A stretch of 64,000 nt of DNA, from the NCBI GenBank assembly GCA_014218235.1, contig CM024761.1, positions 90,831,968-90,895,967 of the forward strand. The letters are read 5' to 3'. The translations under genes and the position numbers were made by a program. The notes beneath the pieces were generated by a model. It did not search any database. It saw only the letters and a list, made by a program, of their open reading frames with translations, and was not told where the DNA came from. Each line of letters starts with the position of its first letter. Position 1 is the stretch's first letter. Of the stretch, positions 23,000-34,667 are shown piece by piece. The DNA is from Colocasia esculenta (taxonomy: Eukaryota > Streptophyta > Magnoliopsida > Alismatales > Araceae).

Positions 23000-23571
23000 T
23001 TCAGTATATGTCTGAATGTCCAGGGGTGCAAGTTGAGTAATATATGCGGGCTTGAGCCCGTTGAGAAAGCGCTTTGCCTTCATTCTCTTGGTGTTGACAA
23101 GGTGATTGGTGCCAACCGGGAGAATTGAGCTTCATACTCGGCGACAGAGAGGTTCCTCTGCTTTAGTGCCGTAAATTCGGAGGCCTTCCTCTCTTGAACA
23201 CTTTCAGAAAAGTATTTGGAGTTGAAGTGCTCCTTAAACTCATTCCATGTGAATTGTGCATCAGCTCTGGTGGCCTCTACAGACTCCCACCACGCACGGG
23301 CATCCCTTTCCAACTAGAAGGTGGCTAGCAGTAGTTTGTCCCCATCCACGAATTGCATGATGTGGAAGATGCATTCTGTTTCCTTCAACCAGTTTTCTGC
23401 TTCGTCGGGATCAGTGGTCCCACTGAAATAAGGCGGGTTCAGGTTGCGGAAATTCCTGTGAAGATTCCCAGCTCCACGGTTACCACAGCCCTAAGCAGCT
23501 TGCATTAGGGCGCGAGTCAGATCCTGCAGAGTTTGTTGCATGTCACGGAGTTGTGCACACTCCGCTGCCAT
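22996..23571 (-). pseudogene. gag: gag N-terminal part of Gypsy-4
   Basis: Minus strand from ATG at 23571: MAAECAQLRDMQQTLQDLTR, then NPPYFSGTTDPDEAENWL, ERDARAWWE, FNSKYFSESVQERKASEF, NLSVAEYEAQF and FLNGLKPAYITQ, ending DIQTYTEL at the inversion border. This is the retrotransposon Gag capsid domain. Two TAG stops and a frame change near 23100 disable it. The ATG follows an AG acceptor-like site by four bases (CTTAG|AACAATG). Confidence 0.85.
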
Positions 23572-23754
23572 TGTTCTAAGTTCCTTCAAAAGAAAATTTA
23601 ATGTAAGATATTGAGGTTGCACTAAATTTGTGCGTGTGTGAGTTTATTTTAACTTATTACCCATGGTTCTACCCATCTCTCACATACGTATGGAATTAGA
23701 CTCTTAGTCGAGGCAGGTCAAACCTAGATCATCCTATACTTAAGAATAACCTAG

Positions 23755-23766
23755 GCTCTGATACCA
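23755..23766 (-). other. Primer binding site of Gypsy-4
   Basis: GCTCTGATACCA on the plus strand, the reverse complement of TGGTATCAGAGC, six bases from the LTR end. It proves that this element points left. Confidence 0.95.
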
Positions 23767-23772
23767 CAAAAA

Positions 23773-26447
23773 TGTAACGCCCGACGCGGAATATCAGAGT
23801 GGTATTACAGTTAATTAAGTAGTACAGAGCGATAAAATAAACATCAAATCATTGCACAATTGGAATAAAGCCAAATGAATTCCAACTTCATTAATAATTC
23901 CTCAAACACTATTACATTCACTAATCAGAGCCAAAACTAGGGCCCAGAGTACTTTATTCAAATCCAAACTATTAAATAATGGCTAACTAAAGACTAACTA
24001 ACTACTAAAAGCATGGGTTGTCGAAATGTATGGTCACTCCTGCTCCTCCTCATTCCCTTCCTCATGAGTGTGGTAGTCTCCATCAGACTCACCTGAAACA
24101 CAAGAAATAAATAGCGCAGGATGAGTGATAAACACCCAGTAGGACTTAATATCTCGTATAAACAGGCATGTTTTAAGTGATTAATGTCTTATAAGGTAGA
24201 ATATCTAGAGAGAATAGTCATGTATAGACAAGAGAGCGATGTAGCATGATAACGAGAACAATAGCACTTTCACGAGAGTATAGCACAACAAGCATGGTAA
24301 CAGATTGGCCATGTAACGAAATAGTGCGTAAAGTTGCACAACGGTGCACTAGTAACGATAGCACTTGCATTGATAGAACTTGAATTGATTGATTGTCATA
24401 GATTAAATCTTGATAGTATAAATGGCACTGAATGTATGCCAACATCCTGATCATTTTAACTCCCATGGGCAAATAGCATTTTTGGAGCGCACCTCCCAGG
24501 ACCAGATCGGGCCCTATTGCCTGGCATTAGTTATGTTTCTTATCTTAGACAATCAATTGTATGGCCAAATAGAGTACCAAGAAATAGAAGAGAGTAATTG
24601 ACGAATAGACGACATGTAGAGAGAATGTGAACATATGAGAGTACAGAGATAGTAGATGAGATAGGACATATTCGTAAAAACAACGATAAACAAGCGATAG
24701 TAACAGTTGCACAGCACTAGGTCATGTTCCGGCAGTCCGGTAGAAGTCACAACCGCCCACTAGTCGTGCCATGAACACAGGCCAGAGGTCCGGCGTGATC
24801 CCAAGGTAAGAAGGAAACACACTAAGGCCGTTGGATCATGCTAATCCTTAGGGATGTAAAGGGTTTTAATGGTACAACCTGCTCGTCGGCAATGGACATC
24901 CGCCAAAGCCAAGGAGACTTACGGAGGCCTTGACAATGGGTCCCTGGTCCTGTTAGGAGTATTCCCAATGGAGAGGTGGTCCAAGCCAAGATTGAAGTGT
25001 GTAATGAAACGTTGTCCGTCTTGCCTCTAGTGCTCGAAGGCAGAGAGACGCGATAACGGTAATAAATCATGCGAATAAAATGAAGACAAATCTATTAAAA
25101 TAATAGGGAGATTTAGTGAATAATTACACTTAATTACCAGATATATTATTGAGTAATTTAATAGGATCTCATGGCAAATATTAATATTTAGTGTGTGCAT
25201 GTGTAAGGAAATCATGAGAGTAAGAATAATCGTGCACATAACTTTTATTTAATGGATTTCATGTAATTAATGCCCAATATTAATAAATAAGTCGTTATTA
25301 TTCATAACAGTGCCAATTAAGGGTTTAACAGTGATTAGTTGGCATGATTTATGGGGGTTTAAATGAAAATTTAGGGTTTTGTCCGAAATGGTGAAATTGC
25401 GATGGGGGTACCCATCGCGTTTCAAGTCGCGACAGCTGGGCCGGTCGTGTTCTTATGAACCGGGCCAGGCCATGATTGCGGTGGAAACTGCGATGGGTCG
25501 GACCATCGCGTTCATGACACGGCGCTCCGCCCTGTCGCAACCTTCTGAGAATCTTGATGGGTCGGGCCGTCGCGATCTCAGAAGGTAGACCTAGCCCAAA
25601 AGGGGTACATAGCCCATATTTGGATTTCGGTTCATCCTTCCATGGCTTGATACAAGGCCATTCAAAAATACATATAAAATCGCATGCATGTCCAAAAATC
25701 ATGAAACTAATTTTAAACGAAATAGACATGCAGATGTATCAACATGCATGAGTAGATAGAAAATAAGCATGGAATGGACTTTCTTTAGTTATGTTACATT
25801 TTGGTGACCTAAAACATGAACTGTGATGGAAATCGATTTAATTCACAATAGATACATGATGAAAATTGGGGAAAATAGGATCATTCGAATCCTTATATCG
25901 TGTAGTACATGTGGTAAAATTTGCAAGGCATGAGATCAAGTGTACACATGGATTGAAGGCAAATTAGAGGGTTCGGGTACATGATCATGATAGAGATTGA
26001 AGCACGAAATACTCCTACATGGCACAACGATAATTGGGGAAAACATAGGGCTTTGATAGAGGGTATCATGGGCTACCTAAGGCCGAACTTAATTGATTTG
26101 TGCTTGAGAGATTGCCTACCTTTTCACACTGTAAAGATCCTAGAGTTTAAGACGAAGAAGATGTTGAAATCCTTCTTGCTTCAAGCCCTTCCTCCTTGCT
26201 CTCCACGTCCAATAGCCTCCTCTCCTCATTCTTCAATGCTCCAGAAATGATCTAAGGGTTGGTAGAGACAAATTGGAGAGTATTTGTTTATTTAGAGAGT
26301 CCTTACTCTCTTAAAACTCCTCTTTCCCTTCAAACTCTGAATTTCTATATTTATCCTCTTATTCTTGCCTTTATCTACCTAATAGGATTGGGGAGAGGTT
26401 TAATTTTGTGGGTAAAGGGTTTGGGTAAGTCTAGGACTCCTTTTTAG
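23773..26447 (-). repeat. 5' LTR of Gypsy-4, outer end missing
   Basis: Plus-strand left end TGTAACGCCCG. Similarity to the 3' LTR ends at 26447 (TTTTTAG), where SIRE-2 begins; about 261 bases of the outer LTR are lost. It has the CGCGAC block at 25390-25590 with more CpG>TpG change than at 15000. A minus-strand splice donor AAAAG|GTAGGC lies at 26120|26119. Confidence 0.92.
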
Positions 26448-26517
26448 CATAAGATCTTTCCTTGTTCCTCCATTCTATCAATTAAAGGCTTCAGATTGAT
26501 CTTCAATTGCTTTCTCT

Positions 26518-28056
26518 TCAGCCTCTTATGTGGCTTCTTGGTAAGGAGGGGAATTTCAGGAGCCATTTCGTTTCCCTTGTCACTGGCCCTAGCAACGGGC
26601 TCCACATTATCAACATTACCTCTTCATCTGAGGAGCTTTCGATAACTCCTTCTCTGAACTGATCATCAATGGGGACACTGGCAGTGTGCTCCCCCTGAGG
26701 TGCAGCTTCCTTCGCAATTGACTGCTCCCCCTCAATAGGAGCATCCTCCATAACAACATTTTGAATGTGGCCTGGTGCCACAACTTCAGCTTCTTGATCA
26801 CCACTGATAACTGGCTCCCCCTGAGTGCTGGGAATGGAGTCCAGTACATCCCTTTGTATTGAAGCTATACGGGATGAAGGAGGCACATCCTCTACAATTT
26901 GCCCTACGGGCTCAATTTCCTCTGAAGGAATGTCCTCAATTCTGCTTTCAGAGACCACTGGCTCTTGAAGACTAACTTCTTCTGCATTTGCTTGATCAAC
27001 TGCTGCTACTACTACTTGGTCTTCTTGGACCACTGAAGTTTCAGCCCTGATTTCTTCCAGCTGCACTTGAACCATTGGCACTTCTGGCCTGGCAATCTCT
27101 TGCTCAACTTGAACTGTTGTTGTTGTTGCTGCTGCCTCTTCTTGAACCTCAAGGACTTCACAAATAATGGCCTCGCCCTCTGCTACTGAGGTCTTGGTCC
27201 ATACACCATCAACAAGAGAGAATCCACTTTTCTTAAGATTCCTGGACCAGATAGCTTGGCCCATCTTCTCTGAAACTATCCCACTTAGACTTATCCCGAA
27301 GTGCTGGAAAATCTTGGTTAACAAGTGGGCATAGGGAAGGGACACATTCAACTTGCTCTTCTTGTCCCAAACCTGAGCAGATGCAAACTTCATCCTTTCC
27401 AAAATCACCTCTGCCATGTTTATGCTCTGGTTCTGGATAGCCCAGAACATCATATCAGAGTCCGCCTTGGTACATGTAGAAAAGGTGGCACTCCTAGGAA
27501 CCAATATCTGACAAACTATAAAATGCAGTATGCAGTTGAAAGCGTTCAACTGATTAATATCTATTTTCCCATCCTTCAATTTGAACTCAGAACCGATAAT
27601 CCCCAAGCCTTTCGCCTGAATGTCGACAGTGTGTACTCCACTGTGATCGGTGGTACAAACACCAAACAACAATGCCAATAGATCATATGTGATCCTGATC
27701 TGGGTTCCCTTGATAGCGGATGTCAAAGATCCATCCTCTTCAGACTTCAAACATACATAGAATGCTTTAACCAGGTCTGGATAACTCACCTCTGATAGAG
27801 TTGCCATCTTCGTCCATTTCATTCATTCCATAGCTGCTACAATGCTGTGCATTCTATTCTTCTCCAAATCTGCAATGTCTACTGCTTTATTCCCACACAA
27901 CTTGGTCTTCACTGTTGTAAACCTTTCCTGCTGCTCGGCGGTAAGGAACGCAGCTCTATAGCCCCCGACGATGCCGGAAACTCCAGAATCGGCCATGGTT
28001 TTGAGTGGGAAAAGGTTCTCGATAGTTGGAAGGAAGATTGGAGCAGAATCCCCCAA
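26518..28056 (-). pseudogene. env-like / plant transposon protein ORF of SIRE-2
   Basis: A 513-codon minus-strand frame with one internal TGA (27823-27825), probably CGA>TGA. The first part reads MADSGVSGIVGGYRAAFL (start ATG near 27996; an upstream in-frame ATG is at 28056). The domain with YPDLVKAFYVCL, KGTQIRITYDLLALLFGV, CQILVPRS and LPYAHLLTKIFQHFGISL matches the putative plant transposon protein domain found in SIRE elements. The C-terminal 200 residues are acidic and rich in E, V, P and Q (low complexity). It follows pol as the env-like ORF does in SIRE1. Despite that name, I see no signal peptide or membrane segment, so a true envelope function is not supported. Confidence 0.75.
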
Positions 28057-28456
28057 GAAATTTCTCGCGGGAAAGAGTGGAATCTTTGAAATCGCAAGAA
28101 GTTGATGCCAGAGTCGATAGGGTTATCGTCTCAGGCAAGTCGAAAGAGATGAGAGAGAGAGATGAATCGTTACGACACAGATTTCGGGGTATATCAAAAT
28201 AAAGATAGAGTGCCTTTTGAGGAGATGGTGCCATAAATGCAGAAAATGATAAAGGTGACAGGTTCGAGAAGAATGATCACTTTTAAAATACTGAACCGTC
28301 AAAGATTTTATGACGCAAGCAATCTTTAAGGATTTAGCTTAATTTCAAGAGAGAGAATAATTGAAATTCTGAAATAATTATTATTTTAGTTATTTGCAGA
28401 TAACTGTATCACAAATTACACATGCCTAATTCCCTTCTAAGAGACATAAATCTCTC
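28057..28456 (-). other. Spacer between pol and env-like ORF of SIRE-2
   Basis: About 400 bases with no convincing gene; an overlapping 92-codon frame here looks incidental. After the pol end the minus strand reads GCATGTGTAATTTGTG, as in Copia-5 (47996 onward), then pyrimidine-rich TTATTCTCTCTCTTG, and later CTCTCTCTCTCATCTC. It could hold a splice acceptor for env-like expression; not demonstrated. Confidence 0.4.
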
Positions 28457-28782
28457 TTAAGGTAAGGCTTTTGTGAATATATCTGCTAACTGATTTTGCG
28501 TATCTATAAAGGAAATATCTATATTACCATTGGCTACATGATCATGAATAAAATGATATCTAACCTCTATATGCTTTGTTCTTGAGTGCTGAACTGGATT
28601 CTTGGTAAGATTTATCGCACTGGTGTTGTCACACAGCAAGGGAATTGTCTTGATGTGTAGCCCATAATCCTCAAGTTGTTGCTTAATCCATAGGAGTTGT
28701 GTACAGCAGGTTCCAGCAGCCACGTACTAAGCTTCAGCTGTTGACAGTGCGACTAAATTTTGCTTCTTTGAGGACCATGAAA
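28457..28782 (-). pseudogene. RNase H of SIRE-2
   Basis: Minus strand SKKQNLVALSTAEA, TAG, YVAAGTCCTQLLWIKQQLEDYG, then DNTSAINLTKNP, RTKHIEVRYHFIHDHV and QLADIFTKALP. This is the Copia RNase H domain. The TAG at about 28727 replaces the usual glutamate of TEAEY. A one-base loss near 28785 separates it from RT (LQGV, stop, against the expected LQGCLISW). Confidence 0.88.
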
Positions 28783-29880
28783 TCAAACACCCTGCAAGAA
28801 ATTGACAACACCACTGGTGCTTTTCCTATCTATCTTGCATCCAGCGTAATCAGCATCAGAGTATCCTACTAAATTTATTTTACATGATTTTGAATACCAC
28901 AATCCTATATCATGAGTTCTTGCTAAGTATCTAAAGATACGTTTGACACTAATTAAATGAGACTCTCTAGGGTCTGCCTGATACCTAGCACACATACATA
29001 CACTAAACAATATATCAGATCTACTTGCTGTCAAATAAAGTAATGAACCTATCATACCTCTATAGAGCTTTTGATCTACTTTCTTACCATCCTTGTCACT
29101 GTCTAGCCTTGTAGATGTGCTCATTGGTGTTGACAGTGGCTTGGCGTTTTCAAAACCAAATTTCTTTTGTAGCTCTTTGGTGTACTTGGCTTGACAAATG
29201 TGGGAGCCTTCTATTCCTTGTTTGATTTGCAATCCAAGGAAATAATTAAGTTCCCCCATCATGCTCATTTCAAATTCTTCCTGCATAAGCTTTTCAAAGT
29301 ACTTGCAAAGAGATTCATCAGTAGAAACAAATATTATATCATCAACATAGATTTGAACAAGTAACACATTTTTAACTTTAGACTTAATGAATAATGTGAT
29401 ATCTACTTTTCCTCTAATAAATCCATGGTTTAACAAAAATATACTTAATTGTTCATACCATGCTCTGGGTGCTTGTTTCAAACCATATAAAGCCTTGTTC
29501 AATTTAAATACATGATTTGGAAAATCGATATCATCAAAACCAGGAGGTTGTTCTACATAAACTTCCTCCTTTATATAACCATTTAGAAATGCCGATTTTA
29601 CATCTATTTGAAAAAGTTTTAAATCCAATGCAGATGCATAAGCAAGTAAAATTCTAATTGCCTCAAGTCTAGCTACTGGTGCATAAGTTTCATCGAAATC
29701 TATGCCTTCCTCTTGAGAATAGCCTTGAGCTACCAATCTGGCCTTGTTTCTAGTGATCACACCAGCTTCATCCATTTTGTTCCTGAACACCCATTTGGTG
29801 CCAATCATAAGATGATCTGATGGTCTTGGAACAAGGGACCATACTTGGTTTCTCTTGAACTGATTAAGTTCATCTTGCAT
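28783..29880 (-). pseudogene. Reverse transcriptase of SIRE-2
   Basis: An uninterrupted frame of 365 codons: NQVWSLVPRP, GTKWVFRNKMDE, RNKARLVAQGYSQEEGIDF, ETYAPVARLEAIR, FQIDVKSAFLNG, EVYVEQPPGF, LYGLKQAPRAWY, the catalytic YVDD (29338-29349), LNYFLGLQI and STPMSTSTRLD. All RT landmarks of Copia elements are present. It is broken only at its C-terminal end, by a frameshift into RNase H. Confidence 0.93.
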
Positions 29881-29984
29881 GGCTAATATCCAAGATTCAT
29901 CAGACAGTGCTTCATTGACTGTCTTAGGCTCTATTTAAGATACAAAGGCTAAATAATCACATGGGATTACGTTACCTCTAGTTT

Positions 29985-30613
29985 TTACCTCAACCGATGG
30001 ATCTCCAATAATGTTATCCAACGAATGATCTTTCTTGTATCTCCATTCCTTTGGAAGATTATCATGTGATATATCTTTTGTTGTAGATCTTCTAAGGGTG
30101 GATCTTCCTTGTCCTCAATGGATGTATTCTTTAACTTCTTGGACAGTTCATCTTCATCATAAACATCACTGTCTACTTCCTTTCTCAAGGAAGGGTTAGT
30201 TTCATCAAAAATAACATGCACTGTTTGTTCAATTAATAAACTATGATTATTAAATACTCTATATCCTTTGGGTTTAGAAGCATACCCCATGAATATACCT
30301 TCATCTGATTTTGAATCTAGCTTACCAATGTCCCTTTTTCTGTTGTTGTGGATGAAACACGGACATCCAAAGATTCTGAAGTGGCTGATCTTTGGCTTCT
30401 TCTGCTTGTAGAGATCGTATGCAGTCATTTTTAGGATTGGCCTGATCATTACTTTGTTGATAATATAGCACGCTGTGTTGATGGCTTCGGACCAAAAATA
30501 TCTTGGTAAATCATACTCTGACAGCATTGTTCTAGCCATGTCTAATAAAGTTCGATTCTTTCTCTCAGCAACTCTATTTTGTTGTGGTGTCCTTGGTGCT
30601 GAGAAGTGGTGCT
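29985..30613 (-). pseudogene. Integrase fragment of SIRE-2
   Basis: Minus strand begins inside the DDE core at HHFSAPRTPQQNRVAERKNRT, with the third catalytic E, then LDMARTMLSEY, TACYIINKVMIRP, FGCPCFIHNN and GYRVFNNHS, ending in an acidic linker. The zinc-binding region and the first two catalytic residues are missing because Gypsy-2 LTR sequence starts at 30614. A stop lies in the linker to RT (about 29935). Confidence 0.88.
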
Positions 30614-32130
30614 GAGGGCTTCTCCCGATCTGCGCAGTTACCAAGATTCGCCACTACATTGCCTAGGTGGCGGATATGTGTTATGAGATGCGATGCGATG
30701 TGCTATGAGATGAGCTATGTGCTATGAGATATAGGTGCGTGCGTCCTCTAGTAGGTAGTTAGGACTACGTGTCAAGGCAATTTAAGCGATATAATATGAA
30801 TGAAGTGTAAGGTAATATGTGAATGTGGCACGTGATGAGTGCAAATAATATGACATGTAATAAGTGAAAGTGCAAGAATAAACAATGTGAAAAATGTGTG
30901 AAACGATATGTAAGGGAGAGTGAATATGAATGAGAGTGTGATTTCATGTGAAACCAATATAGTAGTGCAAATGTCTATACTTTTATGTATTAATACTTCA
31001 AATGCAATATCATGTTTAGTATCATGTCATGTAGTTTATTAATATTCATGTAATAGTGTATGTGAATATACATATGAAGACATGTGAATTTTGCAACATA
31101 AAAGATGAACATGTGGAAATTGCTAAATGAATAAGATAACGTGTGAATAAATCTAATTCCTTGTAATTGAGTTTAATTCATGACAAAATAGTAAGTAAAG
31201 TGTGGTTATGAATGTGCTAAATACATGTAAGAATGCTAGGTTCCATGCTAGATGTAATGTTCGATTAGTACAAAATTCCATGCTATAAGTGCTTATTGTT
31301 ACCAACCAACTTGACTATGTTTTAATTCTTCAATTCATGTTATAAAATGTGAAATCATGTGTAATGAGAGTTATTTATATTAAAACAGCAAATAAAATGT
31401 GTAAGTAAATATGAAAAGTGCATGTGAAAAGTGAATAGTTATCATACTAGGTTGTTTATTACCTTGTGCTTAAATCTATACTCTAGTTTGTAGAAATGTA
31501 TCATGAAATGGATGATATTTGGATGGATAAATCATGTTAATCTAAAGCATATTTTAGTGGTCTAGGTATGTTGATGATTGTTTAAAGCTTGAGTCATGTA
31601 ATGCCTTTATTGTGAAAAGATAGTATGTGTTTTCTCCATTGTGTAATAGTTAACATGTGTGTGATATGTGTAAAGTCGAGTCTTGGGTTTGCTTGCTGGG
31701 TCTTTTAGACTCACTCTTGCTTCGGCGTATAGGTGAGACATGTGTTCCCATTTTGGAGGAAGACATAGCGAAAGACGATATCTTGGAGGAGTAGCTTTTG
31801 GGAAGCACTTAGTAGTTGTACTTTTCCCTTTCATAGCATGAATAAAGTTAATTGCATGGACAATGTTATTGACAATGTAATAGACAATGTAGTTCTTTTA
31901 TATTTGTAATAATGTGGACATTGTCTTTACTTCTCTTGCTATATAGACTGTGGAATGTGTGATGATGATGGAATAAAGTTGAGTTATTTATTTTAATTCC
32001 GCTGTCTTCATTTGCTATCCACGTACATATCAACCTATCGGCTAGTGTTGGGTTATTATCCCACTGTAATGACGCCCTTTCTACCGATGGGGATTGGTAT
32101 AATCATACTGGTATAAGATGGGTCGTTACA
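30614..32130 (+). repeat. 5' LTR of Gypsy-2, truncated
   Basis: Matches 35696-37105 plus 45569-45672 closely. Ends GGGTCGTTACA before the PBS. The missing 5' part is about 2.86 kb. Contains the hairpin at 31697-31713 and TTCGGCGTATAGG. Confidence 0.95.
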
Positions 32131-32134
32131 GAGA

Positions 32135-32146
32135 TGGTATCAGAGC
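32135..32146 (+). other. Primer binding site of Gypsy-2
   Basis: TGGTATCAGAGC, four bases after the LTR end. Confidence 0.95.
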
Positions 32147-32303
32147 CCAAGGTTGAGATTGTACATGGATAAACCATCATCTTCACAATATTGCAAAGCC
32201 TTTATAGAAAATTGTCCATATATGTAGAAATCGCTAATAATGAATGGAAAATAGTTAGGATTTAGTAACTTAGATTCTAACTAGATTAATTGTTTTGCAG
32301 GCT

Positions 32304-32798
32304 ATGGCTGGACGTGGTAGACGCAGTGCTCAGTCTAGGAGGTATGAGCAGAGTCTCAAGTTAAAGAAATTCGTGAAAGGGCTCAAACCATCGTTGAGAA
32401 CTAGGCTTTTAGATTTTGACCCCCGTAGTTTGGAAGAGGTTCTTAGCATGGCAAACATGCAAGAGTGTAGAGTGGAACCATTCCAACGGCAAGATAGGAA
32501 GATGAAGAAACTCATGGAAGGTCAGCAATCAATGGTGGTACCAGGCAGCGAGAAGCCCGAGTGCATACATTGCGGGAAGCGTCATGGCGGGAACGTATGT
32601 TGGCGAAAGGAAGGAAGATGTCTTAGATGTGACAGCAAGGATCATCGGCTTAGAGAGTGTCTGAACCTGAAGACGAAGTTCATTCCACGAGATGTTTCAT
32701 CAATAGCAATAAAGGAGCAAGTAGCCGAGCCACAAGCACCAACCAGGGAGTATGTGTTGGCCGGAGACGACATCGACGACGTCACCACAGGTACTTGA
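32304..32798 (+). CDS. gag: Mini-Gag of Gypsy-2, intact 164-codon ORF
   Basis: Starts MAGRGRRSAQSRRYEQS and goes straight to LKLKKFVKGLKPSLRTR, so about 200 residues present in Gypsy-1 and Gypsy-3 (proline-rich part and most of the capsid domain) are deleted in frame. It keeps the capsid end, a basic stretch (FQRQDRKMKK) and two zinc knuckles, CIHCGKRHGGNVCW and CLRCDSKDHRLREC, ending DDVTTGT. ATG 32304 is preceded at three bases by the splice acceptor TTTTGCAG. This is the only Gypsy gag in the window with no stop or frameshift. It might still make a small nucleic-acid-binding protein; activity is unknown. Confidence 0.8.
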   Translation: MAGRGRRSAQSRRYEQSLKLKKFVKGLKPSLRTRLLDFDPRSLEEVLSMANMQECRVEPFQRQDRKMKKLMEGQQSMVVPGSEKPECIHCGKRHGGNVCWRKEGRCLRCDSKDHRLRECLNLKTKFIPRDVSSIAIKEQVAEPQAPTREYVLAGDDIDDVTTGT

Positions 32799-32801
32799 TT
32801 C

Positions 32802-32821
32802 GATCTTCGAGGACGAAGATC
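32802..32821 (+). other. Hairpin before PPT, AGGA loop (Gypsy-2)
   Basis: GATCTTCG-AGGA-CGAAGATC, a perfect 8-bp stem, three bases after the gag stop. Confidence 0.7.
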
Positions 32822-32827
32822 TTTTTC

Positions 32828-32839
32828 TAGGGGGGAGAG
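32828..32839 (+). other. Polypurine tract of Gypsy-2
   Basis: TAGGGGGGAGAG directly before TGTGAGACCCC. Confidence 0.9.
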
Positions 32840-32859
32840 TGTGAGACCCCAAATTTTAT

Positions 32860-33492
32860 TTCATTTTATATTGTGCATGTGTAATTACTTGTTGTGTATA
32901 TAGCATGTGTATTCAATTGTGCATATTACAATTTCTATATTCCTCATGAGCATAAACATGTATATATATATGTTATTTTATGCGAGAATAGGCAATTAGT
33001 TAATTTTATGCATATTGTGTTTACTAAAATCCTAGGCATATTATACTTAAGTAATGTTGTGTATGTTTAATCTGATTGCCGATATGCATGTTGTATTTAT
33101 CTATTTCATGCATAATGTACATAACTACATTGTATACGTGTGTATATATATATTTATACATATGTAAATTTAAGTGTGCATATGCAAGAATTAAATTTTG
33201 TTGTATAGATTTTCTTAGTTAACTTATTGTATATTGCATCTTAAAGATACCATGCATATATTATCTAACTATTGATAGGTAAATCATACTACTTATCCCA
33301 TGGATATTGTATGCAATAATACTTTGTACATATGTATATATGTGTGTTACTTTATACATGTGACATCTAACTATCTAATTCTATACACATTAAGTTGTCT
33401 ATAGTATATGTATAGTACTTAAATGACATTGTGCATGTGATAGGTAAATATTGCTATATACGTTGTAAGTACATATGAGTTATTTTGTACAC

Positions 33493-33535
<43 letters not shown>

Positions 33536-34030
33536 ATGTGTATGCTTTATCTAATTATTATACATGTTATATGTATTAATTCCATGCATATTGTATATGT
33601 TGTGCATATAGTACGAAGTTATTATCATACATCTTGTAAGCAATTGTGAGTTTATTTCCATACATGCAATATATTTAAATGAGCATGTATTATTTAATTA
33701 TTGATATGCCTATTATATTTAATTATTTCCATGCATGTTGTATGTAACCATGATGTGTATATGTATGCATACATATGTTAATCTTGTTAAAATGATATCT
33801 ATCTACTTTTCAGCATGATAAATTGTTTATGATGTGTAGGGTACTTGAATAATAATGTGCATGTAGTATCTAACTAATGATGAGCACATTGTATGTTCAT
33901 GCATATATGTTCATGCATAATGCATGTAATCACGTAGTGTGTATATAAATATGTATATATGTATGTTATTTGTACATATTATCTTTAATTAAGATTAGTG
34001 CAAGTTATATTTAATAAATAAATGCATTTA
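32860..34030 (+). repeat. AT-rich low-complexity stretch of Gypsy-2 U3
   Basis: Repeated short strings such as TGCATATTGTATAT and GTATGTATATATG with no ORF. Includes a pure (TA)n run at 33494-33532. Confidence 0.8.
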
Positions 34031-34173
34031 TATGGTGAAGGTATGTATAATTATTTTTGCACATATTAAATTGTTGTGGTGTATTTGTGCATTTATTTTA
34101 ATGCATGGCTGTGTTCTAGTGGAACTGTCCTATTGGCGGCAGGATCTACTACTGCTGACTGCCAAGCACAGGG

Positions 34174-34201
34174 CTTGGCGTCCAGATCGATGGACGCCAA
34201 G
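34174..34201 (+). promoter_or_regulatory. Perfect inverted repeat in U3 of Gypsy-2
   Basis: CTTGGCGTCCA-gatcga-TGGACGCCAAG: 11-bp arms, 6-base spacer, about 190 bases before the TATA box. Gypsy-3 has the same design with different arm bases (50062-50089). Confidence 0.6.
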
Positions 34202-34386
34202 TACACTGTTGGCGGCACAAGGCCTGGATGCCAACCCCCTGTTGACTACAACAGATGTTGACGTCAAGTTCCCTCATGTGTAACGGTTCCAGATTTGTTA
34301 ATGCTCGCATTTTGCTCGGTTCCAAATTAGGAAACCCATCCTAAGTTGTAGTAAACCTACCCTATTGCGTACCCACCCCCTAAGTC

Positions 34387-34393
34387 TATAAAA
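34387..34393 (+). promoter_or_regulatory. TATA box of Gypsy-2 LTR
   Basis: TATAAAA within TCTATAAAACAG, followed about 45 bases later by GAAACCCTAGC, a leader motif shared with Gypsy-3. Confidence 0.65.
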
Positions 34394-34667
34394 CAGTCAC
34401 CTTAGGGTGAAGGGAAGTCTTTTTGGCCTTGGTGAAACCCTAGCACCCTTTGGAGAAGAGCTACTCTTTGGAGGGCCGGATCTGGCGACTGAAGGAGTTT
34501 TCTGGAGATCTACACCGACTGGAGGAGAGTCTAACCATCAAGGAGGCATCCCCAACTCTGAGGAACCATCTGCATCAACAAAAGAACCGGATCGAAGGCA
34601 GTTTTAAGCACCTTTTCGGCAAGGCCGAGGAGGGCTTCTTCCGGCTAATTCTCTCGTTGTAGATTTA

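Larger units (their letters stand above)
13377..26447 (-). mobile_element. Gypsy-4: old, rearranged Ty3/Gypsy chromovirus
   Basis: Minus-strand element: 5' LTR 26447-23773 (261 bases missing at its outer end), PBS 23766-23755, gag start 23571, an interior inverted in two blocks (22999-20443 and 20442-20037), integrase C-terminus with chromodomain, hairpin, PPT, 3' LTR 19204-13377 holding a nested solo LTR. Several stops are C>T or G>A changes, so it is older than Gypsy-1. Bases before it are TTATA; the other TSD copy is lost. Confidence 0.9.
26448..30613 (-). mobile_element. SIRE-2: Copia fragment, integrase to env-like ORF
   Basis: Minus-strand order: integrase core (from 30613), RT, RNase H, intergenic part, env-like ORF. 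Cut at both ends: at 30613 by the truncated Gypsy-2 LTR and at 26448 by the truncated Gypsy-4 LTR. No LTR or gag remains. Presence of an env-like ORF after pol places it in the SIRE/Maximus group. Confidence 0.9.

Noticed and set aside
33494..33532. (TA)n run as a regulatory site
   Set aside because: Simple microsatellite in AT-rich U3 sequence; nothing else supports a function.
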